Shown piece by piece: positions 23,703-35,679 of a DNA stretch of 64,000 bases (positions within the stretch are counted from its first letter, which is position 1; each line of letters opens with the position of its first letter). The notes below the pieces were generated by a model. The model did not search any database. It was not told the DNA's origin and worked only from the letters and a program-made list of their open reading frames with translations. The stretch is from Dioscorea cayenensis subsp. rotundata (lineage: Eukaryota; Streptophyta; Magnoliopsida; Dioscoreales; Dioscoreaceae), in assembly GCF_009730915.1 (NCBI RefSeq), contig NC_052479.1, positions 2,046,001 to 2,110,000 of the forward strand. The letters are read 5' to 3'. The position numbers were made by a program, and so were the translations under genes.

Positions 23703-25280
23703 ATGCATGCGCTCCGCACCAGCGCGCGCGCAGAAGCTCACATCGCTCTTCTTCTCGACCGCTCGCCCAGCATCAAACACCTTGCGTGCATTCACGCCCT
23801 TGTCACCAAGACCGGCCTCGCCGACCATCCATGGCTCCGCGCGAAGCTCATTGCCCTCTCAGCTCTCTCTCGCTGCGGCAGCCTCGCCCACGCCCGCTCC
23901 CTTTTCGACACGACCGCCGTGAAGACCGCGTTCCTCTACAACACCCTCATCCGAGCTTACAGCTCCAGCGTCTTCCCCATTGAATCCATCCACCTCTACA
24001 ACCAAATGTGCGTCTCTGGCGTGAGCTCGGATTACCTCACTTTCCCCTTTGTTCTCAAAGCGTGCGGTAGAGCCGAGGAGGGGCACGCGAAGAAGGGTGC
24101 AGAGATTCACTGTAGGATTGTTCGGATTGGGCTTGGTTGTGATCTCTTTGTGCAGAATGCTTTGATCTTCATGTACTCACAGTGTGGTCAGGTGGAAATT
24201 GCTCGGAAGGTGTTTGATGAAATGACTGAGAGAACTGTTGTTTCGTGGAACACTTTGATTTCCGCTTATGATCGGTGTGGTGACTTTGAATCGGCCGACC
24301 AGTTGCTGTGCTTGATGCCAGAGAAGAATGTATCATCTTGGAATGCATTGATTACTAGGTATGTTAGGATGGGCGACATTGATGCTGCAAAGAAGGTTTT
24401 TGATGAAATGCCACAACGGGATGCAATATCGTGGAATGCATTGATAGCCGGGTGCATTAGTATCAAGAATTACCGAGATGCGCTGGAGATTTTCAAGATG
24501 ATGCTACGAAGCAAGATAGAGCCGACGGAGCTTACAATTGTGTCCATTCTTGGTGCGTGTGCGGAGGCGGGGGAGTTGGCGATTGGATTTGATATTCATG
24601 ACTACTTGAAGCACAAAGAGCTAAGAATTGATGGGTTTGTGGGCAATGCACTTATTGACATGTATGCAAAGTGTGGTGATTTGAGGATGGCTCGTCGAGT
24701 ATTTGATGAAATAGGGATGAAGCATGTCACGAGTTGGAATGCGATGATCGTTAGCCTGGCTGTTCACGGGCATTGTGAAGAAGCTCTTGAACTGTTCTCT
24801 TGCATGGAGAAGGAGAATAATCGAATTGTGAAGCCGAACAATGTCACATTTTTAGGAGTTCTGACTGCTTGTAGTCACAAAGGTCTTGTGAAAGAGGGAC
24901 AAGTGTTCTTTGATACAATGATCAGAGTGTATGGAATAGAGCCTGATATCAAGCACTATGGATGCATGGTTGATCTTTTGAGCAGGTGCGGTCGGCTCCT
25001 AGATGCTTACCGAACAATCAAAGATATGCCGATCGGAGTGAACTCGGTGCTGTGGAAGACTCTGTTGAGTGCTTGCAGAGTCCATGGAGATGTGGAGTTA
25101 GCTGAGTCTGTATTTACGGAACTTACTGCATTGGGGCAAGTTTGTGATGAAGATTATGTTCTCATGTCGAACATTTACGCCGAGGCGGAGAGATGGCAGG
25201 ATGTTCATCGCCTGAGGGGTGGAACAATTGGCCGGAGCATTCTAAAGCCGGCGGGATGGAGCCAGATTGAGCTCAAGTGA
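23703..25280 (+). CDS. Pentatricopeptide repeat protein, PLS class, E subgroup
   Basis: A single uninterrupted 525-codon frame; PPR genes of this class are usually intronless. Repeated motifs of about 31-36 residues run from about residue 70 to 400: FLYNTLIRAYSSS, NALIFMYSQCGQVEIARKVF, VVSWNTLISAYDRCGDFESA, VSSWNALITRYVRMGDIDAA, AISWNALIAGC, GNALIDMYAKCGDLRMARRV and TSWNAMIVSLAVHGHCEEAL. The C-terminus is an E domain (VLWKTLLSACRVHGDVELAE ... KPAGWSQIEL). The protein stops right after it, so there is no E+ or DYW deaminase domain. Such proteins bind specific organelle transcripts and act in C-to-U editing or splicing, recruiting a deaminase in trans. A mitochondrial or plastid location is inferred; the N-terminus is rich in Arg, Ala and Ser. 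The coding region is GC-richer near the 5' end. Confidence 0.93.
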   Translation: MHALRTSARAEAHIALLLDRSPSIKHLACIHALVTKTGLADHPWLRAKLIALSALSRCGSLAHARSLFDTTAVKTAFLYNTLIRAYSSSVFPIESIHLYNQMCVSGVSSDYLTFPFVLKACGRAEEGHAKKGAEIHCRIVRIGLGCDLFVQNALIFMYSQCGQVEIARKVFDEMTERTVVSWNTLISAYDRCGDFESADQLLCLMPEKNVSSWNALITRYVRMGDIDAAKKVFDEMPQRDAISWNALIAGCISIKNYRDALEIFKMMLRSKIEPTELTIVSILGACAEAGELAIGFDIHDYLKHKELRIDGFVGNALIDMYAKCGDLRMARRVFDEIGMKHVTSWNAMIVSLAVHGHCEEALELFSCMEKENNRIVKPNNVTFLGVLTACSHKGLVKEGQVFFDTMIRVYGIEPDIKHYGCMVDLLSRCGRLLDAYRTIKDMPIGVNSVLWKTLLSACRVHGDVELAESVFTELTALGQVCDEDYVLMSNIYAEAERWQDVHRLRGGTIGRSILKPAGWSQIELK

Positions 25281-26600
25281 CTATGCTAATACCGGCTGTT
25301 GGTTGATCAAAGAAATAATTACAAGGTTTGACTACTGCATTTCGGTAAATTAATAAGTACAAATCTATTAAAATCACAAATTTAAGATACAATGTAGACG
25401 TCGACAGATTGTGAGTACAGATTTGTGAATTTGCCGACACATAATGTCATTTTCAACTTGTCAAAATTCATTAGCGGAATATCGTTCATGTTTGTTGAAT
25501 GAGTTCGATTTAGATTATTCGGTCTTTATTCTTATGAATGTGATATTAATGTTTTATATATGTATATATAGTCAGCCTGAAATGGACCTGTTTACTACTC
25601 TAGTTATTCTATGGTCTAAATTAGATCAAAATTTGGATTTTTATTTCAAGATTTCCCTTCTGGTTTGAATGGAGCCACTGACTTCTAACCAAGGATTGTA
25701 AAGACAGCTTTAATCAAGTTAAATTTAGACTTGTTTACCAAAATAGAAGAACCATAAACATTATTTGTTTATGCAAATCATGAAAGAAAACAAGAAAGAT
25801 CATTGAAAATAATCACTCTTGAGTGACGTATCCACTTTATAATAAAAATAAAAATAAAAATAAAAATAAAAATAAAATCACTCTTTGAAAGTAAAACCAT
25901 GTCTTGTGTTATTGAGAGGTTCTTATGCATACAAATATCTGATAACAATTCTTCATTTAATTTTCTTTTGTTAGAAAAACTGGTTTTAAAATTATGAAAT
26001 CAGATCATTTCTTATGTGTAGATATTAAAGTGATCTTTGACCCTGAACATCTGACAATGACATCACATAGAAATTCCAATATTCCAAGCGGTTATAATGA
26101 TTCCTCAAATTACTTATGTTTGATTTCAAAATTAAAGTATTTTTATTATATTTTATGACATCTAAATATCTAAATGTGTGTTATAAACAAGCTTAAGACA
26201 TCTAATAAGAACAAACATGACTCTTCCAATCTATTGGTTCTCTTTGTTGATAATAGAGCTGATATTCACAAGAATTTTAAGAATTAACTCCACATCATTA
26301 TCTAAAATACAAATTAAAATTAATATATGATTCAAATAATAATATTACCAACCACTATAATTATTTAAATTTGTTTAATTTAAAATTATCATAAATATAA
26401 TTTAAATTCAAATTTAAACTAACATTTCTTTGTTACATAACAACATTATAATTTTGTAGATTTAAGAAATTTATTTTTATCAAAATTCGATTATTATTAT
26501 TATTATATAAAATTTTAAAAATAAGTATTTTTTAGAGCAAAGGCAATGCAAAAGCTAAAAATCTTGTATTTGTGAACGTTGACCAGAGACTTTGACTCTA
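25281..26600. other. AT-rich intergenic region, no gene seen
   Basis: Contains an (AAAAT)n microsatellite at about 25842-25875 and homopolymer-rich sequence. Short open frames (25444) lack features. Confidence 0.6.
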
Positions 26601-26690
26601 ATTTTGACCATTATAACATTGCGAGTAATTCAGTCTCATTAAAGCCCATGTCACCAACCGTGAAATTCCACTCTTCGATGGTCAATGCCC

Positions 26691-26718
<28 letters not shown>
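26691..26718. repeat. (AG)14 microsatellite in the presumed 5' leader or promoter of the MACPF gene
   Basis: An uninterrupted AG run about 530 bp upstream of the ATG. GA-rich tracts are common in plant 5' leaders and can be bound by GAGA-type (BPC) factors. No function is shown here. Confidence 0.85.
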
Positions 26719-26721
<3 letters not shown>

Positions 26722-27247
26722 CGAAGCCAATGGATCATGAGCCTTGGATTCCTCCTCCTCACCCTGCGTGTTCTTCTTCGTCTTTGGTTTCATAGATTCA
26801 AGAGTGGAAATCTCAGCTCGTGCTTTAGTTTGATGTTGATTTCTTGGAGAAAGTTTGGAATCAAGTGGGGAATTTCTTAGATTTGGAAAATTTCCAAGTT
26901 TGGTTGGAGATTGGAGGAAAAACCGTCGAAAAATTCCAGCTTTTTGGGGATTTGGAGAGTTTTACAAGGAAACTGGATGATTGATTTGGTTCGAGGTTGG
27001 TCATGGTGGAACTCGTTGTTGGGTTTGGATTTTAGTGCTTTTAGGGATTGGAGGTGAGAAAAGAAGACGAAGAAGAAAAAAAAAAATCAGATCTTTAGTG
27101 CTGTTGAAGATATTCAGATGGGGGTTTTGATTGGGGGAGTGGAGAAGGGTAAATCCCTTGGTTTGGTTTGATTTAGGCGTTAGATCCTGGTTTTTTCAGT
27201 GTGTTTTGTGTGTTTTTTAGTGACTTTGTTGATTTGTTCTGGAATTG

Positions 27248-30200
27248 ATGGGAATGGATGGGAATGCAGCTCTTCTTACTGTTGAGAATGCAATTAAAGC
27301 TCTGGGCAGGGGATTTGATGTGAATTATGATACAAGATTGCTTTACTGCAAGGGAACTTCAGGTTCCAGAGTTGTTCATGTTGATGAAGAGCATACCAGA
27401 GATTTGCCAGTTCTTGATGGCTTGGTCATTCCCAATGTCCCTAGGGATGTTAGATGCTCGCAAGACATCTCTGGGCCTTATCGGGAGCTGACCGGAGCTT
27501 GCAGCTTCAATGAGGTTTAACTTTCGTATTCTTTGCTTTGTTGCTTGTTAAGTTTAAATGAATTTGCTGTTTTCTCATGAATCGTGATTGGTTGATTATT
27601 GTATATATTTAGAATCCATTGACATGAATGTCTGTTGTGTCTGCTTGATTTGTAGCTCATATTTCCTAGAATGATACTTGGTTCACGTCATTATGCTTTT
27701 ATCCTTCTCCATCCGAGTTCTTCATTGGACAACAGGATTTGGTATTCTATTAGATACATTAAGATAATGTATGCTATAAAATCTTATGTTTCTCTTTGAT
27801 TTTCAATTTCAATCCCCTTTTTCTTTGATCTATCTTGCCCTTTTCTTATTGTTCCAAACTTCATAAATCCTTTTTTACCTCTTTCTGATCTTTTTTATTT
27901 TTTTTATTTTTGGATAATCTTTTAATCTATAGTGTTGTTTTGAATTTTCATGATTGCAGTTTTATTTCTATGAAAACAATGAGTTTTATTACAATGTTCT
28001 CTTTTCGTTTGAGAATGTAATTGGAAACCCCCTCGTGTAAATATGTATATATGCACACTGATACATATATGCCTATATATAGAGACAACCCTGCCTGTGT
28101 ATTATGTTTTCACCAAATTAAGGCATTGAATGCTATTGGATTGTGAAAATCCAATTCCTCGTCTGTGTCCTCAACATTGTTCTATTTTGTCTTTGTTAAT
28201 TGCCTTTTGAAGTATGATATGCATGATCATTTGGATCAATTTATCATCGTGCTATCTATTCTATTTTCTTCAAATTTGTGATACAGCATCATATCTGAAG
28301 ATTTTTTTTTCATGAACAAATGCAGATGGCAGAGTATTTTAGCAGGAAAGCTCTTCTATCTGGTAATACTCCCTTAGGAAGCTTTAATTCAGCATTCAGT
28401 TTTACTGGTTCAAAAAAGATTGATGCTGGAGCTACTAAAAACCTTGCAATGGATGGAATAGTCATTCTTTTATGTAAAGTTTTGCTGGCTAAGCAACCGT
28501 CATCGTTACTAGAAAATGTCAAACGTGCTGTCCCGACTTCATGGGATCCATCTTCTTTATCAAGGTAAGCTAAATAACTAAATTGAAAAACAAAGGAGAG
28601 AAGAAGAAAATCACTAATTTTTCACCTCCTGTCTCAGTTTCATTGAGAATTACGGCACTCATGTTATCACATCTATCAAGATTGGCGGTAAGGATGTAAT
28701 TTATGTCAAGCAACACAGTTCATCACCATTGTCAACCATGGAGATCAAAAACTACATTCAGGACATTGGAGATCACAGATTCTCTGATTCTGAAAACCAT
28801 ACAAGTTTCGGTCCAATGGAATTGAAGAATAAGGTTAGTACTATTTCATTATCTCTTAATATTCCTCCTGTCTACTTTGAATAACGTATGTTTAAAACTA
28901 CACCAGGCTGCAGAATCTTTTACATTTAACAGTCAAGGGATATACCCACAACCACCAACTGCACCGTATCTTACTGCAAAGGAGGTATAGATCCATTTTA
29001 TATCATTTGTATTACTCATTATAATGTCTAGTCAACATCATCATTGTCGAGAAATCATAGTTATGTTTATAGATACAAAACTCTTCCGAAAATTGATCAG
29101 GTTGCATTTAGTCTTTTTTTCTTTATCAATGATACACATGTTTGCAGGATGTTACAGTCATCTTTAGGAGGAGGGGAGGTGATGATCTCATTGAGAATCA
29201 CATTCAGTGGGTAAGAACTGTCCACTCAGCACCAGATGTTATTGAGATGGCCTTCTTCCCGATCACTTCACTCCTTGATGACATTCCTGGAAAAGAACAT
29301 CTAATCCGCGCCATCAACCTTTATCTCGAATGTAGGATTTTGTCATCTAAACAGATAATAGTGTGCTTATCGTACCAACTTTCATAGTCTGACATTCACT
29401 CTGGTTCCCTTCCATTACTTGCAGATAAACCGCCGATTGATGAGTTACGATATTTCTTAGAGTTTCAGGTTCCTCGATTATGGGCGCCGATCATAGACTC
29501 ACTACCCGGGCATCAAAGAAAGGAGCCAGTCTGCCCATTTCTGCAGTTCAGCATGATGGGACAGAGACTTTATGTGAGCCAAGATCAGGTATTTTTTACA
29601 GTGTAGCCTGTGGATTTATAGTTTCGATGTAAAATGCAGCAGCTTCAGCACTAAGATTTCAGTCTTCGTTTGAATGGAACATGCATATGTATTCATAAAT
29701 ACATTAATTTGGTGATATTGACAATCTACGGTTATGCTAATTGCGTTCTTGTGTAGGTATCTGTTGGCCGCAAGCCTGTTACCGGACTCCGATTGTGTTT
29801 GGAAGGAGTCAAGCAGAACCGGCTTTGCATTCATGTTCAGCATTTGGCTTCTCTCCCAAAGATCCTCCGACCTTACTGGGACACCCACATTGCAATCGGT
29901 GCGCCAAACTGGCAAGGACCAGAGGAGCAGGATAGTCGTTGGTTCGAGCCTGTAAAATGGAAGAACTTCTCCCATGTAAGTACAGCTCCAATCGAGAAAA
30001 ATGAGACCTTCTTCGGTGACCTCTCCGGTGTCTTCATTGTCACCGGAGCGCAGCTCGGCGTGTGGGACTTCGGATCAAAGAAAGTTCTATACATGAAGCT
30101 CCTTTACTCGAAGATCCCCGGTTGCACCATACGAAGATCCTTATGGGACCATAGTCCAAAACCATCAGTTTTGGATCCCGGAAGCTCCGCCGAACTAAGC

Positions 30201-30359
30201 TCTGTTCCATCCGGAACTCTGTCAAAATTTATCAACACGTCCGAGATGGGCAAAGGTCCCGACGACATCCCGGGCCATTGGTTGGTGACAGGAGGAAAGC
30301 TCAGAGTTGAGAAAGGAAAAATCTCTTTGAGATTGAAGTATTCATTGTTGAATTACTAA
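27248..30359 (+). CDS. MACPF-domain protein, CAD1/NSL1 plant family
   Basis: Eight exons: 27248-27514, 28326-28564, 28638-28833, 28907-28984, 29148-29331, 29425-29588 and 29757-30359 account for all seven coding segments joined in phase, with a likely further non-coding leader exon upstream; the product is 576 aa. The ATG is the first in frame after a stop at 27230. The MACPF signature is intact: NYGTHVITSIKIGGKD (173-188, Tyr-Gly-Thr-His followed by Gly-Gly). Other conserved family blocks are GRGFDVNYDTRLLYCKG near the N-terminus, MAEYFSRK, SWDPSSLSSFI, RRRGGDD, FFPITSLLDDIPG, YKPPIDELRYFLEFQVPRLWAP, KPVTGLRLCLEG and the terminal GHWLVTGGKLRVEKGKISLR. Known Arabidopsis relatives are negative regulators of salicylate-dependent immunity and cell death, acting at or near membranes. 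Pore formation by the plant proteins is not established. Length and domain order are normal, and no lesion is seen. Confidence 0.92.
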
Positions 30360-30731
30360 AACGATACGAATACCTTTTCTTTTGTTCTTCCTATGTGATT
30401 GTGTATTGATTGATAAAATAGTCATATTAGTGTACTTAAAAATCATGTTGAGCAACGAGAGTTTATTCTACTTTATAATTCCACTTCATTTCCTTATTTT
30501 TAATTGCATTTAAATTAAAAAAACAAAAACCAACAACCACGATCTTTACATCAAAATCAAGTAGAACTCACTTGCACCCTTTCATCCAAATACATACTTT
30601 AGAAAAAACAACACACTCTTTTTACCTACTCTAATAACAACAAGGCTTTAGCGGGTGCTACTTAAAAGCCTACCTCAGCGTTGCCACTCAATAAATACAT
30701 ATATGTTTATATATATATATATATATAAGAA
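30360..30731. other. Short convergent intergenic region
   Basis: 373 bp separates the stop codons of the MACPF gene and the expansin gene, so their 3' untranslated regions are likely close or overlapping. An (AT)n run lies at about 30708-30727. Confidence 0.7.
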
Positions 30732-31655
30732 CTAGAATTGGCCACCTTCAAAGGTTTGACCGAATTGCCAACCGGCCGGAGCAACGTTGTAAGAAGTGGA
30801 CGTCCGGCCATCACTGGCAGTGACTTGGAAAGAGAGGGATTGACTGTTGAGGTAGGAGTTACTTTGCCAATTTTGACCCCAGTTTCTTGACATGGGTTGC
30901 CACCCTGTCCGGGACCCTTTGATAGAGACAGAGTGCACATCACCAGCCCCACCAACGTTGGTGATAAGCACAAGGTTGAAGTAAGAGTGCCCGTTGATTG
31001 TGAACCTTATTCCTCCTTTCTTAACACAAGCCACCCTGATACATGTTAAATGGTATGTTAATTCATTTATGTTTTATTTTATATTTTAAAAAATAGTTGT
31101 AAAATTGTTATAATTTATTTACCTTCGGAAGGAGACGGGGACAATACCAGCTCTGTATTGAGCAATTTGAAGGAAAGCAGGTTCTGCGAGATCGAAATGC
31201 TGTAGAGGCGGATTGCACCATCCGCCGTTATCATTAGAAAGTGCGAAATTTGGCGGGCAGAAGTTGGTAGCGGTGACGATGATTGTGCCCGGCAAACACC
31301 ACCGGGGATCAGCGGCACATCGCATTTCGTAACATGACCCGCAACTCAACCCGTTATTGAACAATGCGGTGCTTAATGCTGCCGTGTTTGTTCCGTATCC
31401 TTGACTATATAAATTACCATATCCACAAGCACCTCCTGCAAACATAAACATAAACATACCACAACATCAATACAATTTGTTGTTAATGTATGTGTGTGTG
31501 TGTTATAAATCAAATTTACCCATTGTGCCGGAGGCATCTCCGCCTCCATAAAACGTCGCGTGGCCGCCTTCCCAACCGTAGGATTGGCTGAACACCGTGC
31601 CGGAGAAAGAAGAGAAGGAGATGAAGAGGAGAAAGATAGCTTTAGGCAATGCCAT
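30732..31655 (-). CDS. Alpha-expansin
   Basis: Three exons on minus: 31655-31520, 31435-31123 and 31035-30732 (TAG), with correct GT..AG junctions and phase, giving 250 aa, the normal alpha-expansin length. A hydrophobic signal peptide (about residues 1-23) is followed by [21 protein letters not shown], the alpha-expansin N-terminal signature. The domain-1 HFD motif is at 125-127, and the alpha-type GGWCNPP insertion at 116-122. Conserved Cys are at 49, 77, 80, 85, 92, 105, 119 and 153. The C-terminal domain carries the conserved Trp residues (195, 202, 206, 239) of the cellulose-binding surface. The protein is secreted and loosens cell walls at acidic pH by disrupting cellulose-xyloglucan contacts, without hydrolysis. 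Intron positions match those typical of the family. A TATA box lies about 73 bp upstream. HATFYGG lacks the more usual extra Ala before His but is otherwise canonical. Confidence 0.95.
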
Positions 31656-31727
31656 TGAAGGTATGAATTGTAACTAAGGTGAGTTTGCTTAGTAGTAGTA
31701 GTAGTAGTAATATAAGAAGAGGGTGAG

Positions 31728-31735
31728 TATTTATA
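31728..31735 (-). promoter_or_regulatory. TATA box of the expansin gene
   Basis: The minus strand reads CTATAAATAC about 73 nt upstream of the ATG, a good plant TATA box. A (TAG)n/(CTA)n microsatellite at about 31691-31709 lies in the leader. Confidence 0.6.
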
Positions 31736-31739
31736 GAGA

Positions 31740-33050
31740 AAGGAATGGAGATTAGATTTGCTTTGTATTTAGAGATAGACAAGTTGTTGGTTCTAATGTC
31801 TAAGAACCGGCAGAGGGCCCAGAATGGATTGGGATTTGATTTAGAAAACTTTAGTCTCTCATGCAAATGTTGGGTTGCATGGGTCCCCCCTTCAACTGTT
31901 TCTCTATTTGGAAAATTTATTTTTCTCCACCCTCTCAAGCCTCTACTTATATTTTATTTAAATCATATATGATAAATTAATAGACCACAAACACATTTAA
32001 GAAAAATCAGTTATAGAGCAAACTCAACAAGCGTATATACACTCACATAACATGGAAAAGAGTCAAATCTTTGACCTCTGCCGTGAAAATCTGTGTAAGA
32101 AACATATTTTTTTTAATAATTATGAAATAATAATCATAGATGAGTTATTATATATTTAAATTCGACTATGTTATTTATTTGAGTTTAAAATCTTAATTCA
32201 AATTTTGCTAATTATAACAAAAATGTACCTTTTTTTAATATATGGTCATAATTCATATAAATTGAAATAATTATACATACTAGCTCTTTAGTAGTTAATT
32301 ATAAATTATCAAAACTTATTTCTCTCAATATCTTTATTAGGTGTCTGACAATGACAACTATATAAACTAACATATTATTAAAAAAATTGTTTATAAATGA
32401 TTATAAATCAAAATAAAGCTTTATATAAAAATAGAAATACAAAACCTCTATAATAATTCACTTTTGATGATCTATGTGCATCAATTGGCAAAAAACCATT
32501 GGTGTGTATATATATATATATATATATTAGATATTATATTTTAAATGATATTATAATTTAAATAGAAAAGTTGTTTAAAAATATTTAAAAATAGATTTAT
32601 ATTTATACTCTGGTAATTTTTTTTTACATTTTCATGTAAATTTTTTTAAAAAATAATTGAAATAAAACAAATGAACGAAATAAATGATTGGTGTGGATTA
32701 GAGTGGGTGTTAAGGTTTTTGAAGGAACATACTAAGGACTCTATTATTTGGTTTGTAATAATTTAGTAAATATTTGCTTTTTCACTTTTTTTTAATTCTT
32801 CGAAGTGAATTTTATTTAAATGTGCTATAACATCTAATTTTAATGCATCAAAGTTAAAATTTAAATCATATTATTAATACAATATGAAAATTAAAAAAAT
32901 AATTATATATTTATAATATGATGACGTGGCAGGGTGGCAGGTGGAGATGATGATATGATTGGACGGTGAAGAGTCGTTGATCAGGGAGATCGCGCGATGA
33001 AGGGCTTTTTCGGGTAGCAGGTGACGTGGACGATTGGATGAGGTGTGGGG
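31740..33050. other. Expansin upstream region and AT-rich spacer
   Basis: AT-rich, with an (AT)n run at about 32505-32527. From about 32930 the sequence becomes GC-richer, with ATGACGTGGC and GTGACGTGGA elements (ACGT cores). No coding potential seen. Confidence 0.5.
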
Positions 33051-33063
33051 CCCTAGTTAGTTT

Positions 33064-33086
33064 GACACGTGGTATCATCACGTGTC
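33064..33086. promoter_or_regulatory. Palindromic pair of ACGTG boxes
   Basis: GACACGTG and its exact reverse complement CACGTGTC are separated by 7 bp. Each is a G-box/ABRE core for bZIP or bHLH factors. The pair lies about 1.4 kb upstream of the expansin ATG (minus strand). A regulatory role is inference. Confidence 0.45.
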
Positions 33087-33089
33087 TAC

Positions 33090-33211
33090 CCAGCAATCAC
33101 GCCTTCCTTGTTTTTCGCTCATGACGCCTCAACTGCAATATATATATATATATATATATTTCCCAAAATAACCCTCCTTATTGTTTTTGCCTTTTTCTTT
33201 TTAATAATATA

Positions 33212-33251
<40 letters not shown>

Positions 33252-33700
33252 ATCTATATGTTACTTAATCTTATTGGTGGATATAAATCTAATCCCATAA
33301 AAACAAATATTTTTAGTTTGCCAATAAAATGTTCTATTTATTTGGAGGTTGTTTCTTTTGTGCACACATCTAGTGGATTTGTTGTTTTAATTGTTGATCT
33401 TATCTGTTCGTGTTGTTATTCTTCTCTTTGAGTAATAAATGTGATTTATTCATTTTTTTTTTAATTTATTTATTAGCATAAATTGTAAAAGAAAAAAATT
33501 TAAGAAAAAAAATTGATATACCGGGAATATATTGATATAAAATTATTCACCACCAAATATATATATGAACATATATAAAAATACTCTCATTTAGATTGAA
33601 ATGAATTAAATTGCAAATGTAAAAGTACTCAATAATATTGAACACAAAGATTTACAAATATATTTAATATAAAACATAATAAAAATTCATGATTATTTTT
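33090..33700. other. AT-rich spacer with (AT)n microsatellites
   Basis: (AT)n runs at about 33138-33159 and 33217-33246. No gene recognised. Confidence 0.6.
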
Positions 33701-34662
33701 AGTGGAAATTGCCAAAAAAACCCTACAACTTTGCCAAATTGCCAAACAAACCCCCATAGTTTCGGAATACCCAAAAACCCCTTCCTTTTCAACTCCATGA
33801 TTTTGAAACCCCCAAAAGTACGTAACGGCATTAAAGCGGAGTGTATTTAAAAATTTTATGGACGAAAATGCCCTTGCACGGAAGTCGTGCTGCACCCATT
33901 TCGCGGTGTGAGAGGAAGTGGGTGGGTTTTTCTTAGGCATTACAGTGCTTGTCTTCTCTCAACTCGCGACTCAGCTCAACTCGCGTCTCCAGCTCTTCTC
34001 TTCCCACCCAGACTCTTCCCTTTCCACCGGCGTCTCGAAGAAGAAGTCCCTTGCAAGTATTCGACGATTTCAGTCACTCTGCGTCTAAGGTATTCATTAT
34101 GGTTTTTTTGTTAACTATTACATTACGAAGAGACATTTTTTTCGGTTTTTGGTTTTGTGATTTTGTTTTTTTGTTGGAAGACATTGAAGCTTTCGGGGGA
34201 TTAATCGGTACGGGGTTTTTGTTAGTCTGCAGGGAGATGTCTCGGCTAGGGTTTTTTTGTTTTGTTTTACATTTTCGTCTATGTATACTGATCGAAATGG
34301 TTTTTCCGATTGTTGTGCTTTTGTGTAATGTTTATAATCTACGCTTTACTCTTTCGATTGATATGGTTGCGATTGTAAAAAATGAGGTCTCCGTTTAAAC
34401 AATGAGCTTTTACCGCTTAAGTTAGTTCGTCTCCGCTTTAATTATTTGTATCTCTGCTTTAATAGTATACGTCATCGCTTAAAAAAATGATATCGGTGTT
34501 TAAGAACCGAGTGTTTACTCGCTTTAACAAATTACATTTCCGCTTAACAATGTCTCGTTATTATCGCGAGCTTGTGATTATGGCGGTCAATCTAGTTAAT
34601 GGGCGATGCTACTTGACACCCAGTAGTGGAGACCGTGGGTCGAATTGAAAGTTCACATGATC

Positions 34663-35230
34663 CCTCGACATCGGGAGATCATCCGAAGGACACCGCTCAC
34701 GACGATTTCATCGAGTTGGAAGTCGTATACCAAGAGCGGGCCCTTCTTGACTCTCATTGCGAGAGATACGATAACCGCACTCAATAAATTCGGGATCGGG
34801 AAAGCATGCCGACTTTCGAGCCCTCGAAGATGTGGCAATCGTTCTTGGCCTGCGTTGCGATGGGGAGGCGATCGTGTTTTCGGAAGAAGAAAAACATGGT
34901 CGACTTTTCGAGAGAGGTATTTATCGAAGACGTCACGAAGACACGGGAGACTCCATCGAGAGCACTCTTCGAAAGAACTCGTTGGACGAGAGGGAGAAGA
35001 GGAGAATTTTTGCCAAACCATCGATGGTGTACCTCCCGGGTACAATCCTCTTCCCAAATACCTCCCGCTCGGTTCCTAACCGGATCGTTGATTATGTCGA
35101 TGATCTACCGGAATGGGGCGCTACGCATGGGCGCAGCGACGCACTAAGTGGCTTATGGAGGACATACCACAGCCGCTACCCGAGTGCAATCTAGATGCTG
35201 CGGGGAAGAAGACCAACACCGGGTATGTTA
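34663..35230 (+). pseudogene. Plant-mobile-domain/DUF1985-like segment, frameshifted
   Basis: Protein-like stretches in two frames join by a shift near 34830. The first frame has FLTLIARDTITALNKFGIGK (about 34745-34805). The second has EDVAIVLGLRCDGEAIVF (about 34826-34880) and VYLPGTILFPNTSRSVPNRI (about 35027-35085), followed by VDYVDDLPEW. These blocks resemble the plant mobile domain or the DUF1985-like domain that precedes Ulp1 modules in plant MULEs. No intact frame spans the region. Confidence 0.55.
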
Positions 35231-35679
35231 AGGGTTGCAGTGGCGCTTAACATCCGGGTTTTTATGAGTCGATCGGGAACCGGAAAGAAAGTCCGTTTCT
35301 GCAAGATCCCAAGGATGCTCGTGCTACGGTGAAAAAAACTTACCGGAAGCAAGCTGACGATAGAGACGAGTTTGTCATCTCTCGAAGGAAAAAGAGGTAA
35401 TAATTCAAAAAAATATTTTTGTTTAACTCAGAGCGTTAACGCTTTAACCATATCATTTACCGTTTAACTTTATTCATCTATCGTTTAACATTATAACTTA
35501 TCGTTTAACTTTGTTCAACTACCGCTTTAAACTTTTTAGTTTAATGTTTAATTTGTTTGTTTACTCGTTTAACACAATAGGTTATAACGTTTAAATATAC
35601 GAGTTACATGTGTAAATATAGTTTTAATTGTTTAAACTAAATAATTTCGCTAAGATTGTTTGCTTTACACATGCTAGTT

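Noticed and set aside
23859..24110. Minus-strand frame inside the PPR gene
   Set aside because: Shadow of the GC-rich 5' part of the PPR coding sequence.
29616..30225. Several open frames opposite or out of frame with the last MACPF exon
   Set aside because: The spliced MACPF frame explains the region fully; the others have no family features.
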